A stretch of 16,100 nucleotides of DNA. Source: UBA2336 sp964538575. GTDB lineage: Bacteria; Bacteroidota; Bacteroidia; Cytophagales; Cyclobacteriaceae. The translations under genes and the position numbers were made by a program. Every line of letters begins with the position of its first letter. Positions within the stretch are counted from its first letter, which is position 1. The stretch covers positions 1 to 16,100 of the forward strand of contig CAZIGG010000071.1 in the NCBI GenBank assembly GCA_964538575.1. The letters are read 5' to 3'. Positions 7,628 to 14,530 of this stretch are shown piece after piece. The notes below the pieces were generated by a model. It saw only the letters and a list, made by a program, of their open reading frames with translations. It searched no databases and had not been told where the DNA came from.

Positions 7628-8403
7628 AAGAAACCCTTACTTTTTTCTGTTGCCTCGGCTGAGATTTTCTCAGCATGATCTTTTCCCAGGTATTTGTCAA
7701 TAATGGAGTGCCCGAGATAAATGAGCGGTGTTAATGCAATGGCAACAGCAAACTTGTAGATGTAGTTTGTAATTCCAATGGCTACAATCTGCGCGTTGGT
7801 AAACACTCCGTAAAAAGCAATAAACAAAACCACGAAACTGTCGATGAACTGCGATACAAGGGTTGAGCCCGTTGCGCGGAGCCAAAGGTGTTTACTGCCG
7901 GTAATTTTTTTGAGCTTTTGAAAAACAAAAACATCGGTAAGCTGGCCTATTATAAATGCTGTTAACGAGCCGATGATAATGCGCTGTCCCTGGCCGAAAA
8001 TTTTGTTGAACGCAATGTCCATGTTAACCATACTTCCATCCGGGCCTTTTGTATAATGCCAGAAACCGGCAGGGGAAAGCAGCATGGTAAGAAAAATTAC
8101 GATGAATGCATACGCAATAAGCCCGGCTGTTAAGTAGCTGATTCTTTTTACACCCGGTTTCCCGAAGTATTCATTGATTAAATCGGTCGTGATGAAAACA
8201 ACCGGCCAGATAATAACCCCGGCCGTTAAATTGAAATCCATGGTGAAGCCCAGGATGTTGAGCTGTGCCGGGTTCATTCCAAAAGTTTGCTCGAGCGAAA
8301 AGATTTTAACGCCAATCATTTCCGCGAGCAGGGCATTGGTTATGAATATACCCGAGAGGAGGATGAACAGCCGGTTCTTCTTTTGCTCAAGCGTTGGTTC
8401 CAT
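7624..8403 (-). CDS. queuosine precursor transporter (YhhQ/QPTR family)
   Basis: A 259-residue inner-membrane protein of the YhhQ (formerly DUF165) family, which imports 7-deazaguanine precursors of queuosine, the modified wobble base of tRNAs for Asp, Asn, His and Tyr. It has about six membrane segments. Family motifs seen are ITTDLINEYFGK (71-82), GSLTAFIIGQLTDVFVF (145-161) and RATGSTLVSQFIDSFVVLFI (176-195). The ATG at 8401-8403 is chosen over an in-frame start 24 codons upstream, because the extra residues (rich in Arg/Lys) would overlap the ribonuclease Z gene and are not family-like, whereas MEPTLEQKKN starts just before the first helix. With this start it is separated from the rnz stop codon by a single base, implying co-transcription and probably translational coupling. 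It converges on the methyltransferase gene with a 4-bp overlap. Confidence 0.88.
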   Translation of the reverse strand: MEPTLEQKKNRLFILLSGIFITNALLAEMIGVKIFSLEQTFGMNPAQLNILGFTMDFNLTAGVIIWPVVFITTDLINEYFGKPGVKRISYLTAGLIAYAFIVIFLTMLLSPAGFWHYTKGPDGSMVNMDIAFNKIFGQGQRIIIGSLTAFIIGQLTDVFVFQKLKKITGSKHLWLRATGSTLVSQFIDSFVVLFIAFYGVFTNAQIVAIGITNYIYKFAVAIALTPLIYLGHSIIDKYLGKDHAEKISAEATEKSKGFF

Positions 8404-8404
8404 G

Positions 8405-9322
8405 TTATTCTTCGATGGTAAAGGTTTCGCCTTCCAGTGCAAGATACGTATCCGGAAACACACGCCTGGCTTCATCGATTACGGGCAGCAGGTCTTTATA
8501 CCGGGCGGAGAAATGCCCGATCAGCAAGCGAACCGGACTTGCTTTTAACCCGATGGTAGCTGCCTGCTTCACGGTACTGTGCATCGTTTCTGCTGCTTTA
8601 CCGGCTTCTTCTTCCATAAACGTTGCTTCGTGATAAAGCACGTCTACAGCGTTAACCTGTTCAATAATTGCTTCGAAGTATTGCGTGTCCGAACAATAGG
8701 CGTAGCTTCTTGATTTCCGGGGGGCAAGGGTCAGCGCTTCGTTTTTATAAAGAACGTTGCCCTGGTCATCGCGTAAATCTTCACCGGCTTTCAGGTTGTT
8801 CAGTTGAAGGAAAGAAAGATTGCCGGGCAGTAATTCCTTATCAATCCGCCTGGGTTTTTGTTTTTCGCGGATCAGGAAACCTGAACAATCCAGCTTATGC
8901 AGCAAGGGGATGGTTTCCACGGTAAGGAACTTGTTTTCAAAAATCACTTCTTTCTTCCCGGGTGTGAGCTGGTGAAAGATGATCTTGTAGTTGAGTGCGG
9001 ATTTTGAATACTTTAACTGAAGCGTGATAATTTCATCCAGGCCTTTATGACTGTAAATGTGAAGATCATTCTTACGCTTGTTCAAATGCAGCGTAAAGAG
9101 CAGTCCCATCAGTCCCAGGTAGTGATCGCCATGCAGGTGTGAAATGAAAATATGATCGATGCGGTGCATGTTCAGCTCATACTTCATCAGTTGAAGCTGG
9201 GCACCTTCGGCACAATCGATCAGGAAATAGTTGTTCTCTATTTCAACGAACTGGGCAGAAGGCATCCGGCCGTAGGCCGGAACCGCTCCGCTTGAGCCAA
9301 GTATGGTTATTTTAAATGCCAN
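8405..9322 (-). CDS. rnz: ribonuclease Z (tRNA 3' endonuclease)
   Basis: Zinc metallo-beta-lactamase-fold nuclease that cuts tRNA precursors at the 3' end. The metal motif HLHGDH is at residues 62-67. Other ligand and fold marks follow: YCSDT, YHEATF, MHST and GHFSARY. The family-typical N-terminus AFKITILGSSGAVPAYGR is intact. Reading upstream, the codon before GCA (Ala2) is nTG with its first base the last N of the gap on this strand (9322), so an ATG start here is almost certain. This gives 305 residues, the normal length; apparent coding sequence further upstream is only translation through N. The gene sits downstream of an STAS gene and a terminator, and one base ahead of the queuosine-precursor transporter. 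Its promoter must lie in the gap, unless it is served by read-through. Confidence 0.93.
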   Translation of the reverse strand, partial: XAFKITILGSSGAVPAYGRMPSAQFVEIENNYFLIDCAEGAQLQLMKYELNMHRIDHIFISHLHGDHYLGLMGLLFTLHLNKRKNDLHIYSHKGLDEIITLQLKYSKSALNYKIIFHQLTPGKKEVIFENKFLTVETIPLLHKLDCSGFLIREKQKPRRIDKELLPGNLSFLQLNNLKAGEDLRDDQGNVLYKNEALTLAPRKSRSYAYCSDTQYFEAIIEQVNAVDVLYHEATFMEEEAGKAAETMHSTVKQAATIGLKASPVRLLIGHFSARYKDLLPVIDEARRVFPDTYLALEGETFTIEE

Positions 9323-9421
9323 NNNNNNNNNNNNNNNNNNNNNNNNNNNNNNNNNNNNNNNNNNNNNNNNNNNNNNNNNNNNNNNNNNNNNNNNNNNNNN
9401 NNNNNNNNNNNNNNNNNNNNN
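9322..9421. other. assembly gap (100 N) between rnz and the STAS gene terminator
   Basis: Exactly 100 N. It begins at the first base of the rnz start codon and ends next to the T-tract of the STAS gene terminator, so the missing DNA should hold the rnz leader and promoter. Confidence 0.95.
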
Positions 9422-9461
9422 TAAAAACAAAATGACCAAAATCGTTGAGGATTTTGGTCAT
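9422..9461 (-). terminator. intrinsic terminator of the STAS gene
   Basis: Perfect 12-bp inverted repeat (ATGACCAAAATC at 9432-9443, GATTTTGGTCAT at 9450-9461) with a 6-base loop. On the minus strand it is followed by TTTGTTTTTA, the U-rich run of a rho-independent terminator. It lies 21 bp beyond the STAS stop codon. Confidence 0.85.
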
Positions 9462-9482
9462 GTATTTTATGCGTATCCGGAA

Positions 9483-9863
9483 TCAATTATTATCCCGGTC
9501 TTTTAAATCCTTTTCAATCTCATGCATGAAGACTGCATCGATTGCCTCTTCAGCGGTAAGGGTAATATTCAATACGCTGTCAAGCTGGGAGATTTTGATC
9601 AGCTTAACGGTATGTTCCGATAACGCAGCGAGCACAAAAATACCGCCTTCTTCCTGGAAGATCCGGTTGCCGACAAGCAGCGCGCTCAAACCTGATGAAT
9701 CGGTGTACTTCACGTCCGACAGGTCGAGGATAATATTTCTGACACCTTCCGCGTGCAGGGTAATAAGCTCTGATTTCAGGTTGGGAGCCACACTGCTGTC
9801 CATCTTCTCCTCGTGCAGGCGCAGCAAGCTGTATTTTTCCTGCTTATCGATCGTGTATTTCAT
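9483..9863 (-). CDS. STAS-domain protein (anti-sigma-factor antagonist-like)
   Basis: A 126-residue cytosolic protein that is one STAS domain. In the SpoIIAA/RsbV family such proteins bind an anti-sigma kinase and release its sigma factor, switched by serine phosphorylation. The phospho-site region is clear: VKYTDSSGLSALLVGNR at 51-67, with Ser57 aligning with the serine phosphorylated in SpoIIAA (DSSG). The preceding strand NIILDLSDV (43-51) and the segment FVLAALSEHTVKLIKIS complete the fold, and an acidic/basic tail (EIEKDLKDRDNN) follows. No anti-sigma kinase, PP2C phosphatase or sigma factor is in the window. It is upstream of rnz in the same direction, an arrangement I recall from other Bacteroidota, but a strong terminator separates the two. 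Partner and role are unknown. Confidence 0.87.
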   Translation of the reverse strand: MKYTIDKQEKYSLLRLHEEKMDSSVAPNLKSELITLHAEGVRNIILDLSDVKYTDSSGLSALLVGNRIFQEEGGIFVLAALSEHTVKLIKISQLDSVLNITLTAEEAIDAVFMHEIEKDLKDRDNN

Positions 9864-9964
9864 GTTTTAGTTATTGTTTTTTTAATGGTCACACGGAATG
9901 GCCCGTATTATCTTTCCGCAGAAGTATAACATCTTAATAGCCATTTCATGTTTGTGCGTACGGT

Positions 9965-10927
9965 TTAGCTTTTGCGAGCCTCAAAATTAACGGAATTTAC
10001 CGAATTAGTGATACTGTCCTCTATTCTTTGAAGAAGATTAGCAGCGCCTGTCCGGGCCAACGTTTCCCCGGTAAAATGGTTGTAAAGTTCGCGGTAACGG
10101 TCTGATATGGAGGCCACAATCTGAGGTGTCATTTCCGGTACCTGCTGCCCGTCCTTGCCCTGGAATCCGTTCTCAATCAGCCATTGCCGTACAAACTCTT
10201 TGGAAAGCTGTTTTTGGGTTTCCCCTTTTTGCTGGCGGTCAGCATAGCCACCTGCGTAAAAATAACGGGATGAATCCGGGGTATGCACTTCATCGATCAG
10301 GTAGATTTTGTCGCCCTGCTTGCCGAATTCATACTTGGTGTCGACCAGGATGAGCCCGCGGGCTGCTGCCAGTTCGGTTCCTTTTGCGAACAGGGCAAGC
10401 GTATACTTTTCTAATGTGTTGTATTCAGATTCCGATACCAAACCGCGTTTCAGAATTTCCTCGCGGGAGATGTCTTCATCGTGTCCCACATGTGCTTTCG
10501 TAGTAGGCGTGATGATGGGTTGCGGGAACTTGTCGTTTTCTTTTAATCCTTCCGGCAACGCTACACCACAAAGTGTTCGTTTACCGGCTTTGTATTCGCG
10601 CCACGCATGACCGGCCAGGTAACCGCGCACAACCATTTCTACCGGATAGGTTTCGCATTTAAAACCGATCGTTACGTTTGGATCGGGTGTGCTGATCACC
10701 CAGTTGGGAACAAGATCTTTTGTAGCTTTTAAATTGATGGCTGCAATCTGGTTGAGTACCCGGCCTTTATCCGGAATTGCTTCTGGAAGAACAACATCGA
10801 ACGCAGAAATCCTGTCGGTGGCAACCATGGCCATGATGTTGCCGAAATAGTATACATCGCGAACCTTGCCCCGGTAAAAGCCTGTCTGACCTTTAAACTT
10901 GAAATTGGTTTCCCTGATTGCTTCCAT
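9965..10927 (-). CDS. purC: phosphoribosylaminoimidazole-succinocarboxamide synthase (SAICAR synthetase)
   Basis: ATP-dependent ligase of de novo purine synthesis that joins CAIR and aspartate to give SAICAR. The 320-residue protein begins with a strand-turn-strand containing GFYRGKVRDVYYFG (16-29), the ATP-binding start of PurC. It then has ATDRISAFD (36-44), PVEMVVRGYLAGHAWREY (95-112, matching SAICAR signature 1), LILVDTKYEFG (192-202, signature 2) and DEVHTPDSSRYF (212-223). It is the long form (about 300-320 residues) rather than the about 237-residue E. coli form, as usual in Bacteroidota. It is 59 bp downstream of the YwqK-family gene on the same strand and has a near-consensus -7 box of its own. 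No other purine gene is adjacent. Confidence 0.96.
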   Translation of the reverse strand: MEAIRETNFKFKGQTGFYRGKVRDVYYFGNIMAMVATDRISAFDVVLPEAIPDKGRVLNQIAAINLKATKDLVPNWVISTPDPNVTIGFKCETYPVEMVVRGYLAGHAWREYKAGKRTLCGVALPEGLKENDKFPQPIITPTTKAHVGHDEDISREEILKRGLVSESEYNTLEKYTLALFAKGTELAAARGLILVDTKYEFGKQGDKIYLIDEVHTPDSSRYFYAGGYADRQQKGETQKQLSKEFVRQWLIENGFQGKDGQQVPEMTPQIVASISDRYRELYNHFTGETLARTGAANLLQRIEDSITNSVNSVNFEARKS

Positions 10928-10943
10928 AGAAAAAACTGAAGCG

Positions 10944-10951
10944 CAAAGATT
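10944..10951 (-). promoter_or_regulatory. possible -7 promoter element for purC
   Basis: On the minus strand AATCTTTG differs by one base from TAnnTTTG and lies 16 bp ahead of the purC ATG. No clear -33 box is seen, so the call is tentative. Confidence 0.25.
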
Positions 10952-10986
10952 GGAAATGTACGGCAGATATTCGCCTGACGAATTAA

Positions 10987-12309
10987 TTAATTCTTAGGCT
11001 CAACGTTTGGTTCTACAAGCAATCCCGCTTTAAAAACATAGGTTTTTACCAGGTTTCCCTGCTCGTCAAATTCCTTCCATTCCTTATGCTTCTTGTCGGC
11101 AATGTATTCGCCCTGTTCTTTGATTTTTCCGTTGGGATAATACGCGGTGAACAGGCCATGCTTCCGGTTTGACCGAAGTTCGCCTTCGGCTTCTTTGCCG
11201 CCCGCCTGATAGTATGTTTTGTAAGGGCCTGTGAGCAAATTGAATTTGTACGTCTCTTCTTTTTTCAGCTTTCCGTTTTCAAAATATTCGTATCGGGTAC
11301 CGGAGAGTTTTCCGCTTTCATAGTTCTCCTTCACTTGCTCGGTTTTTCCATCGGGGAAATAAAATACCCACGTACCTTCCGGGTGTTTATTCCTGAAACG
11401 CTTTACATATATGAGCTTGCCGGTATCGGTATATTCTTCAATAACCCGTTCCTGACCGGTCAGGGACGGTTGTTCTTTAATTTTCAGTTTTCCATTCGGG
11501 TGATAGGAGAGTGCAGTGCCGGTTTTGGTTCCTTCTTCGTATTTGAAGCGATGCTTAATCGTTCCGTCAGCATAATACCCTGTATTGTCTCCATGCAGGC
11601 GGCCGTTCATAAAATTCCCCTCCAGCAGCAGATGGCCTTCCCGGTCATAATTTTTAAACTCACCGTTTTTGGAACCTTCCTTCATGGTTGAAACAGTTTC
11701 CATCTGGCCATTGTCGTAAAAGGTTTTGTAATAACCGGTCATGATGCCGTTTTTATAATTGCACTCGGTTTCTACTTTCCCGTTTTCGTAAAAGCTCCGG
11801 GTGATTCCGTTGGGCTTTCCATGCGCGTACATGATTTCTTTTTTCATGTTGCCGTTGGTATAGTATTCGCGCACCACACCTTCAGGCTTTCCTTTTTTGA
11901 AAACACTTTCGCTTTTGATGATACCGTTGTCGTAGAAAGACTGGATGCTGTCAACCAGCAGGTCGTTCTGATAAAAAGCTTTCTGGATAAACTTCCCGTT
12001 CTCGTCATACACCTCTACAGCACCGTGGCGAAGGCCGTTCACGTATATCATTTTTCTTGAAACAGTGCCTGTGGGATTATATTCCATAAACACACCCGAC
12101 TTCCTGCCCTTGTTAAAATTACCCTCTACCGCAAGCTTGCCGTTGGGGTAGTATTTTTTGTACGATCCGATGAGCAATTCATTATCGTCAGGGGCTACGG
12201 CATACACTTCAAGCGGAAAGCGTTTGGCGGCATCGTAAAACGTTTTAACCTCGCGTTGCGCGAAAGCAGAAACTGAGATGAGCGTAAGGCAAAACAGGAG
12301 AATTCTCAT
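10987..12309 (-). CDS. secreted YwqK-family (MORN-like) repeat protein
   Basis: A 440-residue protein with a Sec signal peptide (MRILLFCLTLISVSAFAQ, probable cut after the final Gln) and then almost nothing but a 24-residue repeat. I count 16 copies from about residue 48 to 433, each with the pattern xG-x(4)-YY-x-NGKL-x(4)-Y-x-xGK. Clean copies include EYYTNGNMKKEIMYAHGKP and AYYPNGKIKEQGEYIADKK. These are YwqK/MORN_2-type beta-hairpin repeats that stack into a long sheet. Proteins of this type are often labelled 'YwqK family antitoxin', but there is no toxin gene nearby and an exported protein would not act as a classical antitoxin. A periplasmic or cell-surface structural or binding role is more likely (inference). 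Its start is 35 bp from an assembly gap that probably contains its promoter. Confidence 0.85.
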   Translation of the reverse strand: MRILLFCLTLISVSAFAQREVKTFYDAAKRFPLEVYAVAPDDNELLIGSYKKYYPNGKLAVEGNFNKGRKSGVFMEYNPTGTVSRKMIYVNGLRHGAVEVYDENGKFIQKAFYQNDLLVDSIQSFYDNGIIKSESVFKKGKPEGVVREYYTNGNMKKEIMYAHGKPNGITRSFYENGKVETECNYKNGIMTGYYKTFYDNGQMETVSTMKEGSKNGEFKNYDREGHLLLEGNFMNGRLHGDNTGYYADGTIKHRFKYEEGTKTGTALSYHPNGKLKIKEQPSLTGQERVIEEYTDTGKLIYVKRFRNKHPEGTWVFYFPDGKTEQVKENYESGKLSGTRYEYFENGKLKKEETYKFNLLTGPYKTYYQAGGKEAEGELRSNRKHGLFTAYYPNGKIKEQGEYIADKKHKEWKEFDEQGNLVKTYVFKAGLLVEPNVEPKN

Positions 12310-12344
12310 GCTTTTTCGGGAGTTGTGGCGAAAATAAAACAGCC

Positions 12345-12444
12345 NNNNNNNNNNNNNNNNNNNNNNNNNNNNNNNNNNNNNNNNNNNNNNNNNNNNNNNN
12401 NNNNNNNNNNNNNNNNNNNNNNNNNNNNNNNNNNNNNNNNNNNN
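12345..12444. other. assembly gap (100 N) at the 3' end of the thiolase gene
   Basis: Exactly 100 N. On the minus strand it follows thiolase residue 389 and precedes the 35-bp leader of the YwqK-family gene. It should contain the last two to four thiolase codons and the intergenic spacer. Confidence 0.95.
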
Positions 12445-13613
12445 TCAATGACAATAGCCGAAGCGCCACCGCCACCGTTGCAGATTGCGGCAACGCCAAT
12501 GCCTGCCTTGTTTTGCCTGAGTACGTTGATCAGGGTAGCCGTTATGCGGGAACCGGAAGATCCCAGCGGATGGCCTAACGCAACACCACCGCCATTTACG
12601 TTTACCTTTTCAGGATCAAGCCCCAGCTTAATGTTATTGGCAATGGCAACGGCCGAGAAAGCTTCATTGATTTCGTAGTACGAAACATCCTTTGGCGTAA
12701 CGCCTGCAATTTTCATTGCTTTCGGAATGGCTAATGACGGGGTTGTAGTAAACCACATCGGGTCCTGCGCTGCATCGGCAAAGCCTAAAATTTTTGCCAT
12801 GGGCTTTAAGCCAAGCTCATTTGCTTTTTCTTTGCTCATGAGTACCAGCGCGGAAGCTCCGTCATTCAGTGTTGATGCGTTGGCGGCAGTTACGGTTCCT
12901 TCTTTTGTGAATACGGGTTTTAAGGCCGGTACTTTTTCGAAGTTCACGTTTTTGTATTCCTCATCTTCGGCAAAGATGGTTTTGTTGCCTTTTTTATCGG
13001 TCAGTTCAACGCCAACAATTTCATCGTTAAATTTTCCGGCAGCCCATGCCGCAGCGGAACGCTTGTAGGAATTGATTGCATAGTTGTCCTGATCCTGGCG
13101 GGAGATCTTCATTTCTTTCGCGGTGTTATCGGCACACACACCCATCGCGCAATGATTGTAAACATCGGTTAAGCCGTCATAGGTAAGGCCGTCCAGCAGC
13201 TCACCATTTCCGAACTTATAACCGGTCCGGGCTTTCAACAAGTAATATGGAATGTTGCTCATGCTCTCCATCCCTCCGGCAACAACAACATCATTATGGC
13301 CGAGCATGATCGATTGTGCGCCAACCATTACAGCTTTCATTCCGGAAGCGCAAACTTTATTAATAAGTGTGCATGGAATGTTGTACCCTAACCCGGCACC
13401 CACTGCGACTTGTGTCGCTGGAGCTTGTTTAAGTCCGGCTGAAATAACATTTCCGACAAAAACTTCCTGCACAAGTTTGGGATCAACACCTGCCTTTTGA
13501 ACAGCGCCTTTAAAAGCAATCGCGCCAAGCTCAACTGCGGTTAATGAACTTAAGCTTCCGCCAAAGCTGCCAATGGGCGTGCGCACTGCCGAGATAACAT
13601 AGACTTCTTTCAT
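12445..13613 (-). CDS. acetyl-CoA C-acyltransferase (thiolase), last codons lost in the gap
   Basis: Type II or degradative thiolase that condenses two acetyl-CoA to acetoacetyl-CoA, or cleaves 3-oxoacyl-CoA in beta-oxidation or branched-chain amino acid breakdown. 389 residues are visible. Active-site features: nucleophilic Cys88 in NKVCASGMKA, NEAF at 316-319, His348 in GGGVALGHPLGSSGSR, and Cys378 in CNGGGGAS. The frame continues as GAn (Glu or Asp) and then enters the gap; relatives end two or three residues after ASAIVIE, so the stop should lie within about 10 bases of the gap edge. Sequence read beyond the gap (up to 12306) is not part of it. TAATTTTG upstream is a good -7 box. Overall look is nearest to the ACAT1-like acetyl-CoA acetyltransferases, but chain-length preference is uncertain. 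Confidence 0.92.
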
Positions 13614-13635
13614 ACTGATTTAGAGATTAGCTGGT

Positions 13636-13643
13636 CAAAATTA
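13636..13643 (-). promoter_or_regulatory. -7 promoter element for the thiolase gene
   Basis: On the minus strand TAATTTTG matches TAnnTTTG exactly, 22 bp ahead of the thiolase ATG. The -33 region has only a weak TTTC. It suggests the thiolase is transcribed separately from the batB-batC pair upstream. Confidence 0.45.
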
Positions 13644-13684
13644 TGATAAATCCTGAAAGGAAATGCGTGCCTTACCTGTAGCGA

Positions 13685-14530
13685 TTACCAGTCAGGTTTT
13701 CCTTTTTCCTTAGGTTTTGTGGCTTTACGCCTGTTCTGCTGCAAGTACTGCTTTTCCTGGTTCCGCATAGCTTCCAGGAGCATTTCCGCTTTTTCGGGAC
13801 TGATCTTCATTTCCTCCAGTTTTTCCTTTACGGAAGGAGGCATCTTCTTTTCCTGGTCTTTTTTCTCCTGCTCTTCTTTTTCCTTCTCCTCTTTATCTTT
13901 TTTCTCCTGATCTTTCTTTTCCTGATCCTGCTTCTGCTTGTCCTTTTCTTTCTGCTCCTGTTCCTTCTTTTCTTTATCTTTCTGCTCCTGATCTTTTTTC
14001 TGATCTTCTTTCTTCTCGTCTTCCTTCTTATCCTGATCTTTCTTTTCCTTGTCTTTATCTTTATTTTGTTCGTCCTGTTTTTTCTGGTCCTGTTTTTTCT
14101 TCTCTTCTATTTTTTTCTTAAGCAGTTCGTAGTTGTAGCGCGCATCTTCGTTGGTAAGATCGCTCTTGATAGCTTCTTTAAAATAACGTAAGGCTTCTTC
14201 CTGCCTGCCTTGCTGGTCGGCAATCAGGCCAAGCTGCTGCTGGGCTTTTGAACGCAACTGATTTTTGGAGCTTGCGGTAAGCGACTGATACTGACTTAAG
14301 GCGTTGGCTGTATCCTTAAGATTGTAATATGCGCTGGCAAGATTCAGCAAGACTTCATCTTCGCGAACATTCATCGAATCAACCAGGTACCGATATTTTG
14401 TAATAGCTGCTTTAAAATCGTTTTTCAGGTAAGCTTTTTTGGCATCAGCTTTTAAGCCGTTGATCTTGCTGATCAGCGTTGGATCGGTGAGCGTGAGAAG
14501 CGTCAATAAAACTGCTGCCAAAGTTTTCAT
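13685..14530 (-). CDS. batC: BatC-like TPR protein with a long charged linker
   Basis: A 281-residue protein with an N-terminal hydrophobic segment (LAAVLLTLLTL, signal or anchor), then about three TPR units (residues 26-135, e.g. AYYNLKDTANALSQYQSL and GRQEEALRYFKEAIKSD). Residues 138-229 contain only Lys, Glu, Asp and Gln apart from Ile141 and Asn156. A final conserved-looking block follows (SPEKAEMLLEAMRNQEKQYL, ending KGKPDW). This layout and its place directly after a VWA gene fit BatC of the Bacteroides aerotolerance (bat) operon, envelope proteins of unclear mechanism. Start ATG overlaps the batB stop as ATGA (14527-14530), implying translational coupling. The following gene is a thiolase, not BatD. 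The charged stretch could be a single alpha-helix stalk or a disordered tether. The family is assigned by architecture and neighbour. Confidence 0.78.
   Translation of the reverse strand: MKTLAAVLLTLLTLTDPTLISKINGLKADAKKAYLKNDFKAAITKYRYLVDSMNVREDEVLLNLASAYYNLKDTANALSQYQSLTASSKNQLRSKAQQQLGLIADQQGRQEEALRYFKEAIKSDLTNEDARYNYELLKKKIEEKKKQDQKKQDEQNKDKDKEKKDQDKKEDEKKEDQKKDQEQKDKEKKEQEQKEKDKQKQDQEKKDQEKKDKEEKEKEEQEKKDQEKKMPPSVKEKLEEMKISPEKAEMLLEAMRNQEKQYLQQNRRKATKPKEKGKPDW

Noticed and set aside
8404..8475. 24-codon N-terminal extension of the queuosine-precursor transporter
   Set aside because: It overlaps the rnz coding region, looks unlike the family and is Arg/Lys-rich. The ATG at 8403 is one base after the rnz stop and gives the normal start.
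10987..12309. Toxin-antitoxin system suggested by the YwqK family label
   Set aside because: The protein is exported and repeat-built, and its neighbours are purC and a thiolase. There is no toxin candidate.
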